A program made the translations under genes and the position numbers. From contig CALNVZ010003434.1 in NCBI GenBank assembly GCA_940671915.1, positions 9,880,303 to 9,944,302 on the forward strand: a DNA stretch of 64,000 bases, given 5' to 3'. Positions within the stretch are counted from its first letter, which is position 1. Every line of letters begins with the position of its first letter. This DNA comes from Paracentrotus lividus. Lineage: Eukaryota > Echinodermata > Echinoidea > Camarodonta > Echinidae. This document shows, piece by piece, positions 22,900-35,400 of the stretch. The notes below the pieces were generated by a model. The model worked only from the letters and a program-made list of their open reading frames with translations. It was not told where the DNA came from and searched no databases.

Positions 22900-23760
22900 T
22901 TGTATTCAGAGGCTTCGGAACGAATTTGAAAGTGGGGGGGGGGGCACTTTTTTCAGAAAAATTTATGGGATAGGGAGGGGCTGGGTATAAAAGTAGTATT
23001 TTAATTTATTATGCTGTTCAATATATTGATTTTTGAGGCATTAAAAGTGCCCTCTTTTAAAAGAAAAATATACATTTTGGAGTTTAAGCAACATTTAAAG
23101 TTTAAGCAACATTACAGTTTTATTACACGCTTAAAGCAAAGTGTAAATTTATTGCCCCCATGATAATGTTAGATACCAATAAATATTGCAAATAGATTTA
23201 CATGTTTTAAATGATTTTTAAAAACATACGTGCTAGAAAGGGCATTAAAAATACGTTTAGAAGGATGTAAATAGGCCTATGTGCTTCTGACAACACTCTT
23301 TTACAACAGTTGCCTCCGGCAGCAGGGTTATTGGTTTCATGCGTATTGCTTGGTATTCCCTTTTTATGTGAGGTCGCATAGCGACCGAGCGGAAAAATTT
23401 GGGTTTAAAAAAAGAAACTGAGGAGGAAAAGGGTTCTTTTTACTAACAAGAGTGCCCCTTTTTTACAAAAAAAGTTGTCCTCGGGCCTTTCAAGAAGTCT
23501 AAAAGTTTTTTGCTTTTTTTTATAATATGAAAAGTGTCCTTTGAAGCCAAGAAAAAAAGGGCACTTTTAGTAACGAAAAGGGACACATTTTTTTTTTGTT
23601 TTTTGCGGCATTCGGTCATCCAGAACGTCATCAATATTGTAGATTTGCATCTTTTCTCTCTCCTTTTTTTCCTTTCCCTTTTTTTTTTTTTCTTTTTGTT
23701 TGTTGTTTGTTTTTTTTTGCTCGGGTGATGGGGGCCCGCGCCTGTCTACGAGCTAATTTG
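22900..23760. repeat. dispersed repeat family A copy 1, related to 52,420-53,030
   Basis: GGGGCACTTTTTTCAG, then GTCGCATAGCGACCGAGCGG, a TTTGGG start and a series of GGGCAC, TTTCAAGAAGTCT and AAAAGTGTCC phrases that reappear in the same order at 52.8-53.0 kb. ORFs here are low-complexity F/K runs. Confidence 0.5.
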
Positions 23761-25425
23761 TCTAATCATGAATTTTATGTATGACATACTTGAATCTATT
23801 TGGCACTTGGTCTAATGACCATTTCAATCGGCGTCGTCCAGAGCCCAGCGGGAAACCCCCACCTCCACGACCCAGAAAAAAAAAGAAAAGAAGAAGGAAA
23901 AATGGAGACCAAACAATAATTGCCGACCCACTGACCAATCTAATCCCCGCCCCATCCCATTCCGTATGCATGATAACCTTGTTGTAGCCGAAGGCCGAGG
24001 AAATTTTAACACCACCTCCCCCAGTTATACAAGTTTCTTTGCAAGTGTGTGAGGATGGGAGGATGCAGCCCCTACTATGTTTATATACATTAGTTTTGGT
24101 TTAAATTGTATTTTTTGTAAAACAGTTCTTTTTCGAGCAGACATATAGTTGATTCATATTCGATAAAAACGCAAACATTATAATCAGCTATGTTTTTTTT
24201 TTGTTTTGGTTTGTTTTTTTGTGCGTCGTGTATTTTCCAAGCTCAGGCTCCCCTTCCCCCATTGATCACCTCTTTCTGACAAAAACACTTCACGGCCCCC
24301 TTCCAAATTTATTTCCTACCCAAACTAACATTCCTAATTTGTATCAGTTATTTTCTAAAAGTGAGCCCCCAAACGAATTGAATTCACAGAAGAAGGGAAT
24401 TTTCGAATGGACGAATTTGAGCGAAATTGAGCGAAATGCGAACTGCTCACAACAGCAAAATTCGCGGCGGCAATTTGCAATGGATTGAAGTGTTTGATTT
24501 TGGCTACACATAAACGAATTTCATGCAGATTTGTAATCGCCGATCACATTCCGGACGAGCGCTCGAATGAAATGTCAAATTGATCGAAGATTGTGTAAAC
24601 TTTGAACGGGAAAAAACCTATCTACGTGCATTCAGATCGATAGAAGTGCAACTATAATTGACCGGAGAAAAAAATATATAAAAAGAAGAAATCATTGTTT
24701 CATTTAGTTTATCTTATGATGTTGAGATGTTTCAATGTAATTACAAGATTCCATTGCTTCACATAAACTTGAGGCGTCCTTATACGGGAGTTAGGGGGGG
24801 GGGGGCAGGTGGAAGTTTCCTTGAATTTTGTTTTTGTTATAACAATTGGTGAGTGCAAATCATAACCGTTGTTGACACGTAAAGGACAAATAACCTACTT
24901 TCACCCACCTAAACTACGTACCTGAAGGACAATTTACCCCCAGGAAATCACCCCCATCCGATGAAGAATGGTCTCAAGGTCGACAATAACCCCTGGAAAA
25001 TTACCCCCGATAATAATTATCATTTACCCACTAGCCAAATTACCTCTGATGGGGACATGTAATTCCCGGACGAGTAACCCTGGCCAATTTTCCCCGCTTC
25101 TATAAGCACCTCTCATACTCCCAGATCGGGGACAAAATTAATACCACCTATGGACAATTATACCAGCGGGTAATTACAACTGAACCATTACACCCCTCCC
25201 CCCCCCCTCCATTAAAATCAGTGCAGTGCTTAATTCATTTTATATATTTTATTATTAGTTTGGAAATTAAAAATAATCTTAGGTAATATCTAATATCATG
25301 AAACATCTACATCAAAATCTGGCAAATAAAAATTAAAACTAAAACAAAACATGAACTAGATTTTGTAGTATAAAAAAGGGCTCTCCTCTATATAAAATAA
25401 TTAAAATATTCCATATAAAGGTTAA

Positions 25426-25510
25426 CCTGTTGGAGACGAGCTGATTTGGCTACAACACACATTTCCCATAGACCTCAGCCCGAATATATTCGGGCTCAGT
25501 CCCCAACGGG
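25426..25510. mobile_element. 85-bp hairpin element with TTAA flanks
   Basis: TTAA at both ends; ends CCTGTTGGAGAC and inverse of GTCCCCAACGGG. The centre-right holds a perfect 20-bp palindrome at 25477-25496. It looks like a minimal piggyBac-type MITE. It lies inside the 7.6-kb insertion. Confidence 0.5.
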
Positions 25511-26210
25511 TTAAATAAAGTAAACGGATAATACATTTCTTCACTTGAAAATGAATATGTGAGCAAACAAATATCAATAAAGAAGGAAAACAAGGGGGGG
25601 GGCCATGATGAAACATTGGCATTAATACAGAAACACCAAACACAAATTGAATAAAATAAATAAATAAAATAAAACCTGGAAATAAGTAGAAATAGGTAAA
25701 AGGTCACAATAATTCACAATTCAGTATCAAAGGAAAATAAAGTTTAAACAAATAGGGTCGTACATAAATTATTGTGGACTAAGGCCAACTATCTTTTTTT
25801 GTTGTTGAAATATACACTTCATATTATTATTATCTCCATTGTCAAAGATGAATGAAGTAATAAAAGAGAAAAAACTCACAGAAAAGAACCCCGCCCCCAA
25901 TAAAACCGAGGCCGCCGAACGGTGCATGCCCCGGATTAAGGTCCCCAATAAATCGCGCACTGATCTCGAGTAAATAGATCTAGCTGATCAGCGCCATTTC
26001 TGTATACCTCGATATTTGGTTAGTTTACCTCGGGAATGGGGCGGGAAATTTCCTCTCAAATTCGTCGCATTTTTGATCAATTAGTGAGTCTCGAGCCTTG
26101 GAATGTTGCGTGAGTTTTATTCCCCAGCATTTTTACCGTCAGTTGATAGGTAATTCTTTCTGAGATATTATTTGGTTGTGAAGTAATGACCCGAAAACCA
26201 CACATTACTA

Positions 26211-26237
26211 CGAGGTCGATACGTAGTATCGACCTCG
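26211..26237. repeat. 27-bp hairpin with 12-bp perfect arms
   Basis: CGAGGTCGATAC, loop GTA, GTATCGACCTCG. It lies inside the 7.6-kb insertion. Confidence 0.85.
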
Positions 26238-27029
26238 TTAACCAAGTCCTTCGAGAAAAGTATAATTTTTTTTGATCACTTTTCTCTTTATTTTGCTATA
26301 CCTATGATGAAAAACAACTACACCAAACTATACTACACACTTTTTTTTGTACGTAATGCAAGTTTAAACGAATTTTTACTTAAATAAACATAGAAAAAAA
26401 AGGAGAAAACTCACCGCATTAACTGCCTTGACCTGTCCGTCATGTCCGTAGTCGACGCCTATTGCAAATGGCGCTACAGCACACAGCAATACTATATTGT
26501 TAAAAAAGTCGGCCCAAATCAACCCAACCAACTCGGCCTATTCCAAAACTCGGTATCGCCATAGAGCATTCCTCGGTACCGGTGGTACTATACCCGTTGT
26601 GTGGGCGAGCTTGTGATTCCTCAGATCATCGTACCTCAGCGAATGAAAAAAAATATAGGTAGAGTTGACTCGAAGCTTCATGTAATGCTGATCTTGTCGA
26701 AAGATAAATGTGAATCTCGATTGAAGTCAGCCTAGTATATCATCGATAACTCTTGTTTGGATTGTCAGCCTTTATATTTGAAAACAGCTTGTTAAGTCTT
26801 CAAATTATTTACCTAGACGTTGTGTAGTACCTCTCCATTTGAAGAGATGAACTGAATTTTGATTGATGTCAGCCTAGCAAGTACATTGGCTAAACTTCTT
26901 CTGCGTTGATATTATGGCAAGCATTTGGATACAACTATTTTGCCACTCTGTCTTCTTTATTTATATATTTTTATTTTGGCTTTTTCTATTTGCAAAATAT
27001 TTTTAGGCCTAATTATTTGTTTCTTGTCC

Positions 27030-27630
27030 TTCGCCCCCCCCCCATTTCTCTTCTTCTTCTTCTTCTTTATATGTTTTTTTTTTCCTTACTCTTTTTCTTC
27101 TCTCTCTCTCTCTTCTCTCTCTTTTTTTTTCTCCTCACTTTTCTTCTTTTTCCTTCTCTTTTTATTGTTTAATCTCTCCCTTCTTTTTCTCCATTATACT
27201 TTTCTTCTTTCTTTTTCCCTCTCTCTCTCTCTCTCTGTATTTTTAAAGCTTTTTTTTTTTGGTCTCCATTCCCTTTTTTCTTCTCTCTCTTCTCTCTCTC
27301 GAGCTCATCACTTTCTCTCTCTCTCTTCCTTTTTCCTCAATGCTTTCTTCTCTTTTTTCTCTCATCTCTCTCTCTCTTCTGTCTCTTCCCTTTTTTCCTC
27401 CTCTCTTCTTCTATCTCTTTCCCTTTTCTCTCGATTTTTTTTTTCTCTCCTTTTCTGTCCTTTCGTTTTTCCTCCATGCCTTTCTTCTTTCTCTCTCTCT
27501 CTCTCTCTTTTTCCTTCCCTTTTCCCCATTTTTTTTCTCTGTTTTCTTTTCTTGTTTTTTTTCTTTCTTTCTGGTTTATTGTTTTTATTGTTTATTTTTT
27601 CTTCTTCTTCTTCTTTTTTTTTATTTAATT
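27030..27630. repeat. 600-bp polypyrimidine (CT/TTC) tract
   Basis: Almost pure C/T on the plus strand with (CT)n and (TTC)n runs. Long F/S/L ORFs across it are composition artefacts. It is inside the 7.6-kb insertion. Confidence 0.9.
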
Positions 27631-28072
27631 AGATCTATTTGCTTTGACCTCAGTTGATATATCGGTCAGCGATATAATCAGAATGGAATGCAAAAGTACT
27701 CTCGGAAGTAGTGCCTTTACCCTAAATACTACCGCAAGGCGTTATTTGTGTTTTCGCTCTCTACGTTCTTTTGAAAACAGCATGTGAGTTTACCTAGACG
27801 TGTGTGTCGTATCTTCAAATTCAAGATTTCAAGTCTAAATTTACTCATTTTGGAAGGAAAAACAGATGACTCAACACAGATGTAAGTGTATCTATATTGT
27901 CAACAACCAAGTCATCTAGAAAACAGTACATATAAGTCTTTATTTTCAAATTTGTAAAGTAATTCATAAAACGCAAGCGCGATTCTGTAGTGTAGGTCGT
28001 GGGCTCAGAATGTTCGGGTGCATACGTGCCGAAAACCTTGATTTACCTCGATAACTGGGCGGTGTACGGGAC

Positions 28073-28190
28073 TTAAAAAATAAATGACGAATCTAAATTT
28101 TATCGTGACTATTGTTCATTGGAAGGCACAATGGTAGTGTATTTCATATGCTAATTCGTGATCATTCGAGCGTCATGCATAAATTATTAA
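28073..28190. repeat. right-hand part of the promoter-like arm, displaced by the insertion
   Basis: Matches the reverse complement of 38,555-38,655 (AATTTTATCGTGACTATTGT and TGGAAGGCACAATGGTAGTG are shared). In the twin this sequence directly continues the part found here at 20.1-20.49 kb. Confidence 0.75.
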
Positions 28191-28609
28191 ATTATGGAGT
28201 AAACATTTTTACGTACCCAGCCACCACCCCGCCTCTATCTTCCCCCCGCTTCGGCGCCCGCCCGGCCGCCCCGCCCACACCGGGCAGTCCGTATGGTAGA
28301 TGTGGCTCAATTATCATCAGCAAAAACTAAACAGTTTTTGATAACAAAGCGACGATCGTGTTGTCAAATGGTCATGGAAATGTATACTTGCCTGTATGAC
28401 ATTGCGATGTAATAGTAAACTGATGAAAAATGGTGCAGGAAGTGCTGGTATGGCCAATTATGGAATTCTGATGTTCAGTTAAAGACAACAAAAAACTAGA
28501 CCGGTCGGACGTCATTCATTGCAAATAAAATCGCCCTGTCAATTGGTTGGCTTAGATGGCGCTCGACCTCATTAGTATTAGGAAGAGATTGCAGGGTACT
28601 GCATGGGGC

Positions 28610-29025
28610 CCATAACATCCCATATCTCCTACCATCATCTTACTTCTCATGGACTCCTACCATCATCATAAATATCTATAATCCTACCATCATCCTAGCT
28701 CTCCTACCAGTCCTACTATCATCCTTCCTCCTACCATCATCATCCCACCTCTCCTACCATCATCCTACCTCTCCTATACCATCATAATACGTCTCCTATA
28801 TCACCCTCTAGTGATACCTCTTCTTCCACGCATCATCCTACCTCCCTCTCTTACCATCATCATCCCAACTCTCCTACCATCATTCTACTCCTCTAGACAC
28901 TATCATCCCACCCTTAACTCTCCTACCATCATTCTACTCCTGTAGACACTATCATCCCACCCTTAACTCTCCTACCATCATTCTACTCCTCTAGACACTA
29001 TCATCCCACCCTTAAAGGGATGCAG
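28610..29025. repeat. CTCCTACCATCATCCTAC satellite, left block, with 49-bp higher unit
   Basis: Tandem ~18-20-bp units. At 28,870-29,015 a 49-bp unit (CATTCTACTCCTCTAGACAC core) repeats three times. The same units occur at 36.67-37.49 kb. Confidence 0.85.
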
Positions 29026-29101
29026 TAACTTTGAATGATATTCAAATCACATTTATTCGATTTAGCTTATTTTGCCAACATAATTATAAACACTTAGGTC
29101 A

Positions 29102-29126
29102 NNNNNNNNNNNNNNNNNNNNNNNNN
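29102..29126. other. assembly gap, 25 N
   Basis: Run of N. It marks the left boundary of the low-quality block that ends at about 36.67 kb. Confidence 1.
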
Positions 29127-29459
29127 GTCGGTATATCTGGCAAAATGCACTATTGCTTGATTACCTCGAGATATCACGATTTCATACTCAAAATTATAAC
29201 CAAACACCGGATGGTTTATAAACATTGCTTCAACACCGTCCTTTCCTGTGTAATTCCCTTCTTAGCGGCCTGGTAGTCTCAGCATGAGGGAATGGTGTCG
29301 GCGATCTGGCATTGTTGTATACATATGTTTAGGTAGTAAATGAATTCCATTGATCGAAACTTTCAGTATTTGTTTAATAGTGGAGCATTAATTGTTAATT
29401 TGTAAGTGTCTTAGTGTTGAAAAGCTATAATCCCTTAGTCTCTACACTATTTATCTGAG

Positions 29460-32400
29460 GCAGATACAGCCAGCTTAACTCTCCAGTACCATATTTATTT
29501 CTAGACCTATCTCTAAAGCCTTAATCTCACATATTACTCCTAGCATCCTTATCTCTACATATCTAATCTAGAACTATTATACTATTCTCATAATTTTACC
29601 TCTTAACACAAAGCACACTTAACTCTACATATCAAAGTCCTCTAGCCTACACCCACTGTAAACTCACCACAATCTAACTCCGCTTAGAAACAAATAAACG
29701 TATCACTCTACTATCATTACAGACACATATCCCCTTAACTCTCTCAATAATCTATCGCTAACTGAGATCGACCCTATCTCCATACATATAGTCACTACTA
29801 CGACACTAATATCACCTAACGTTCTACATACATTTACTCCTCTAGACTTCATCCACATTAACTCCTACATCATTCTACTCTCATAGACACATTCCCACCT
29901 TAAAATTACATATTACGCGCTAGACACCTCCACCCTAAACTTCTCTACAAAGTATAATACCTTAGCAACTAAACCCAACCTATAACTCCCCTACATCATT
30001 CTACTCCTTAACACATATCCCAACTTCTCTATACATCATCTACTCCGCGTAGACATATATCCTACCTTAATCTCTACATCATTCTATCCCTGAAATGACC
30101 AATCCCACAACTTAAGTCTCAGTAAAGATATTCTACTCCTTTAGAACCTATCATGGACACCACTAACTCTCTCGCTCACATTCTAGCTGCTCTAGACATA
30201 TCATAGACCACCTGCTTAAACTCTCCTACATCATTCTACTTCCTCTAGAAACTATCATCCACCCTACTCTCCTACACATCATTCTACTACCTCTAGACAC
30301 TATCATCCCACCCTTAACTTCCTACCATCATTCTACCCTCTAGACACTATCATACACCGCTTAACTCTCCTACATCATTCTACTCCTTAGACACTATCAT
30401 AACCACCCTTAACTCTCATACAGCGATCATTTCTACTCCTCTAAACTCATCATCCACACCCTTAACTCTCGCTACCAATCGATTCTACTCCTCTAGACAT
30501 ATCATCGCACCTTTATCTCCACATAACATGTGTCTACTCCTCTTAGACACTACATCATACCTCACTTCTCTATCCTCTAACTCGCTACCTTAACCTCTAC
30601 CATCATCTACGTCTTAGACATACACCCATGCTACTCCTATACCATGACCCGTTATCTATACCTACTCTCCCATCTCCTCAATGATCCGTCACCGTCTCCT
30701 ACCATCCAGTTCTCCCTTTACCTACCACCTCCTACCATCATCTCCTCTCTACCTCCTGACCTTCTACCATCATCTCACCCTCTACCCATAAATCTACCTC
30801 TCTTACTATCATCCTACCCTCTCTACCATCACTACTCTCATACATCATCATACTCTCATACCATATCTACTCTCATACCCATCATCCCATTTCTCCTACC
30901 ATTATCCTATACCTCTCCTATATACCATCATAATACGTCTCTTATCACCCTCTAGTAATACTCTGGCACGCGGCGCCTACGTCCATCATCCACCCTCTCT
31001 CATACATCATCCACTACCATTATCCCACCATCTGATACCCATCTATACCATCTCTACTTTACCATCAACTCTCTCCTACATCATCCTACTCCTACATCAT
31101 CTGTACCTATCTCCTTACCATCATCCTACCTCTCTACCATTCATCACTACCTTCTCCTACCATGCTACCTACCTCTCCTAAACCCTCATTCCTACACTAC
31201 CTACGATCATCTACCTCTCCTACCATCACCCACTCTCCTATACCATATCCTCCTCTCTTCAGCATCGATCACCATTCCACATCATCCTAATCCCCCTCAT
31301 ACACCATCCTACGTCTCCCTACCATCATCCTATGACATTCTCTACCATCTATATCACCTACCTCTCAGTCATCATTTTATATCAGGTCAACTATACTCTC
31401 CTACAATATCAGAATGGTAAAATTAAAATATATATTTTGTTATTTTTCAACATTATATTTATAATTTTATTTTTTGTACTGCTAACTACACACCCACAAC
31501 ATTTTTAAATAGTGTTGTATCTCAGAGAGATGATATATACACTCTATTTAATATTTTAACTTAATAACTAATATTGTAAATTCTCATACTGATATGAGGG
31601 AGGTTATAATGTATATCTCACTCAATGTATGTTACTGTACGAATTGTATTAATAGAGAGTGTAAGAAATAATTGTATAATAGTCTACAGTCGTTTCAGGC
31701 GAATCTAGTGTAGGACTATGACAACTAGGGTAATCACAAGGATTTCAGGTATAGACTGGCTTCTTACGAGTATACTAAGGATAGTCGATTGATAAGGAAA
31801 TAATCGAGTAATTTTAATGATAAAAAATAAATGACTCATCTGAAAACAGTGGAAGCACTCAATTTAAAATCACCGTCTAGAAAAACACAAAGAAATTTCA
31901 GTGACGTTATAATACTTCTTGTACACCGCAGTTTTACGAACGTCCAAATATAATAGACAGGTAATGTACTTTCTTAGAGCATAAGAGAGATGTAATTTTG
32001 TAATTCATAATAGAACGGGTACAGGACATTCGAACCCGTAAAAATATAGATGGATATTAAACAGACAGTAAAAAGAAAGTGTGAGATAAAACTGTTCTAA
32101 CTTACGTTTACATATCTACCATACGGTGACCGAGTAATTTTTTCTCGGAACGTGTTTTCTATAGCAAGCGTACTCGCTTTGACTATCGTGATGGTTTCTT
32201 TTCAACACTGACTGTCTTTAAAGTAGCGGTGTCACCTACTTTGCATATCTTTTAAGGGCGTACACACACTTCTCCAACGCTACCCGATAAAAGCTATTCA
32301 GACTTTTACATCTATCCCGATTTGGTAAAGTATTGTAATACCACAATACTAACAATCGAGCAGATTAGGTCTAAAATGCCTTTTTCGAGGGGTCGATGAA

Positions 32401-35400
32401 TACCACTCCCGAGTGATGATGGAGAGCCTTTATCTCTTACTTTCAGCGAGAATCTTGTAACTTTTGTCATAGCGGGATGTCCATAGTTGAAGTGGGCGCG
32501 GTGCTTCGGCTTACAACCCGGTATTGATTTCGACACCACGAGACGAGGTAAGGTGAACACTCCATCGTTTCTTTCCACCATGAGAGATGCTAGAAGACCC
32601 CCAGAGCCTGACCCAAAGAGAGACGAGGACCAAGAGTGGGGAGCTTTGGGGTGGACGCTACGGGGCAGTTACGAAAAGGGACCTGTGAGACACCGTGGAC
32701 ACAGACCGCGTCCACCAAAATTAGTCGCACACGGGGCCGAGCTAACCACTCTACTAGAAGTTATACGTAGCAGTTCTATATGTACCGCCCGGGTCATTTG
32801 CTAAAATGTATTAGGGTCATAATTGTACTGACGATCAGAGAGTTTTAATTCCCTTTTCGTGGGGTCAGTGAAAGACTGGGTGCCAGTAAAGTCATGTTCA
32901 GTCAATCGTCTCGTATAATACGATATCGTTGCTTTTACGACGTCTATTTGGAATGACTTACAACGAACGAGTTTAATATTTCGAACTTTTTTATTTGATT
33001 TTACGACCCAGTATAACAGTCATTGAGTTCCTAAATCGTCATTATTATATCAATTCTTTTAATTCGACATTAGCATCTATCTTGCACTTTTCACATGACG
33101 AGTATGTGGACTCCGCAGACGTGGCAATCACTCAGCGATGCGACAGATTAATCTCTTGACCTACGTGGGAACCACACATTAGTTATCAAAAGGGTTCTAG
33201 TGTATCTAATATCAGATTTTTGACTATGTAGAGCACTTATGTTCGTCAGGTTCCTTGGGCGTTTATTGCGAAAAAGTTTGGCTGCGCTCCGATGATTAGG
33301 CCCTATTTGCTGCATATATGCTTCCTCATATTCATTTTCATTTCAATTTCAGGCGAGTTTCATCATTGCATTATTTAATTAATCTATTAACCTTTAATGT
33401 GATTTCATTTCTGGACGCGTTTTTGTTTAGTCGGATTTAGTCATGAATAAAATCTGAGAGTTTGTGCCACCACTTTACATAACTGGCTGTTTTATTATTT
33501 CAGACCGCTGGTTTTTATCCTTGACCCGTGTACTACGCTACTGCCGTACAGTGGAGATGATTCCGCCCCATTTTACTCATCTATCGCTCGATGACTCATG
33601 TTACGCCCCATTCCACTGAAATCGCCCTACCATTCGTGCCTTCCCACTTGATTGCGTAATCGTTCACATTTGAACCCATCTTTCGCTCGCTCTTCTCTCT
33701 TGTGCTTTCTTTATATATATTTTGGGTTTTAGTTTTCTTTCTTTTTTTTCTCCCCGTTTTCTGTTTTTGTGTCTGCGGGTCTTCGACGTTCATTTTTTCC
33801 GTTGATTGTTCTTACCTTAATTCTTCTCTTCTCCCTTTACTTTTCTCAGTTATTGTGTTTTCGTTGTCCTCTTTGTGTTTTGTTTGTTGTCTTGTTGGCT
33901 CTGTGTCTATGCGGAACAGGTCTTTTTCTACTTATTTATTTGGCGATTTCACGGTCCATCTATTTTGGTAGATTTTTGTGTATATTTCGACTGTGTACGG
34001 TTTTGTGTGTGGTGATTAGTTGGTTTTTCTTTCCTCTGTTTCCTGCGTCTTGTTCTTCGGATCAGGCCATCTGGTTAACTTCAGTACATATATTATTCGC
34101 TTGTTACAAGTATTGATGGGGTACAGTGCCATATCTGATGTTCTGTTTCACTCGGCTGCATCGCCCTAGCCGTTGGTTCTCTGTTTGTTCAGCGTCTTTC
34201 TTGACTTCTGTTCTCTGTGCTTGTGCGGGTTCCTCGTGCTTAGAGTTTCGATACAATTGAATCCCGTCATTGTCTTCTTTTTCTTGATGTTCCGTCATCT
34301 CTTGCTTGCTTGCAAAGGCATGTAGATCCGTCCGGCTCCGTTCTGTGCTCGTAGGGCTGTGTAGAAGTTTTCTCCTCATACTCTTTTCCTCATCCGAACT
34401 TTCTGGTCTTGGTTGTTTCTGCATCCGCTTCCGCGCCGTTTGTCCCGTGCGTGTCAGGACGGGTCGTACCGCTGTTCCGTTGTGAGCGATTCTCTCGATG
34501 CCATTCTGGGCACTTTCCTCTGCTCTTCTGCTCCTTCTCGGCTTTTGCCTTTTGTTTGATGTTATGGAATTCTATTACTGCTTTCTTTTTCTTATTCGAC
34601 TTAACGGACTGATTGTCTGCATCTATGCCTGGGTGTATTAGGTGTTTGCTGTTTATTTTTGATTGACGTCGCACGTCACTGTACGATTCATTATGATGGG
34701 GGTCCTTCTGGCTGGATGGTTGATTGAGTATTAATGGGGTTTCTGTTCTTGCAGAATTTGAGTTGTTGTCGCTTTTTCCTTTATTCATTTTTTCATATGT
34801 CGCTTGTCCTATCTCAGTCTGTTTTTTTGTATCAATTGTGCCTGACTTGTTATCGGTGAATATTTCCTCCTTGCCTGATTTTCTTATTTGGGAAGCATGA
34901 TTTTGTTCATGAATTTATTTTTCATTGATTGTTCTGGGTAGCGTTTTCAGTGTTTGTTCTGGTGAGTTGCTATGTCCCGTTTCAGTCGGGCTCCTTGGAC
35001 ATCGCCTTTATTCGGGAATCAAGGTTTTTTGTTGGGTAAGTCATGAATTGCATTTAAGCCATGGTTTATTTCCCGCATCCTTTGGTCTATTTCTGTGCTT
35101 TGTACTTGTCTACCTTATCTGCCCTGCATGTCCAGCTCCATGATCCTCGCATACCGCATATATTTCGTTGTATCGTTGGTTTGTCCCCAGTTTGCTACAT
35201 TTACCTTTTTGTTACGGACTTAGTCCCGTTTGTGTATTCCCTGGCCCATCTCTTTGCAATCTTCAGTGCTCCATCGACATAATTTCTGATCTTTTGTCTA
35301 ATTAATTTCCCATCATCCAGTCTATTTCCCTTTTCTATTGTTAGGCCCAGCGGCCCGCTATGCTTGCCCTCCCCTCCCACTCCTATGTTGCTCCACTTGC

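Larger units (their letters stand above)
20494..28068. mobile_element. 7.6-kb insertion with ~25-bp terminal inverted repeats and GGAC target duplication
   Basis: The left end is CGTACACCGCCCGGTTCTCG; the right end, reverse complemented, is CGTACACCGCCCAGTTATCG, and both continue AGGTA. GGAC flanks the element on both sides (20490-20493 and 28069-28072). The inverted twin at 38,668-38,671 has one copy (read as GTCC) with the flanks joined, i.e. the empty site. TCGAGGTA-like motifs recur near both ends (20938, 26000-26040). No transposase ORF is recognisable; the body holds simple repeats and smaller nested elements, so it is non-autonomous or a decayed composite. Superfamily not assigned. Confidence 0.7.

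Noticed and set aside
26925..27657. 235- and 132-residue ORFs
   Set aside because: They translate a C/T-only microsatellite into F/L/S runs, with no coding signature.
28610..29025. Possible CRISPR-like regular repeats
   Set aside because: Continuous tandem satellite without unique spacers, in a eukaryotic genome.
32312..32804. Overlapping ORFs of 89 and 105 residues in a GC-rich patch
   Set aside because: They lie within the low-quality block, show no recognisable domain and overlap on opposite strands.
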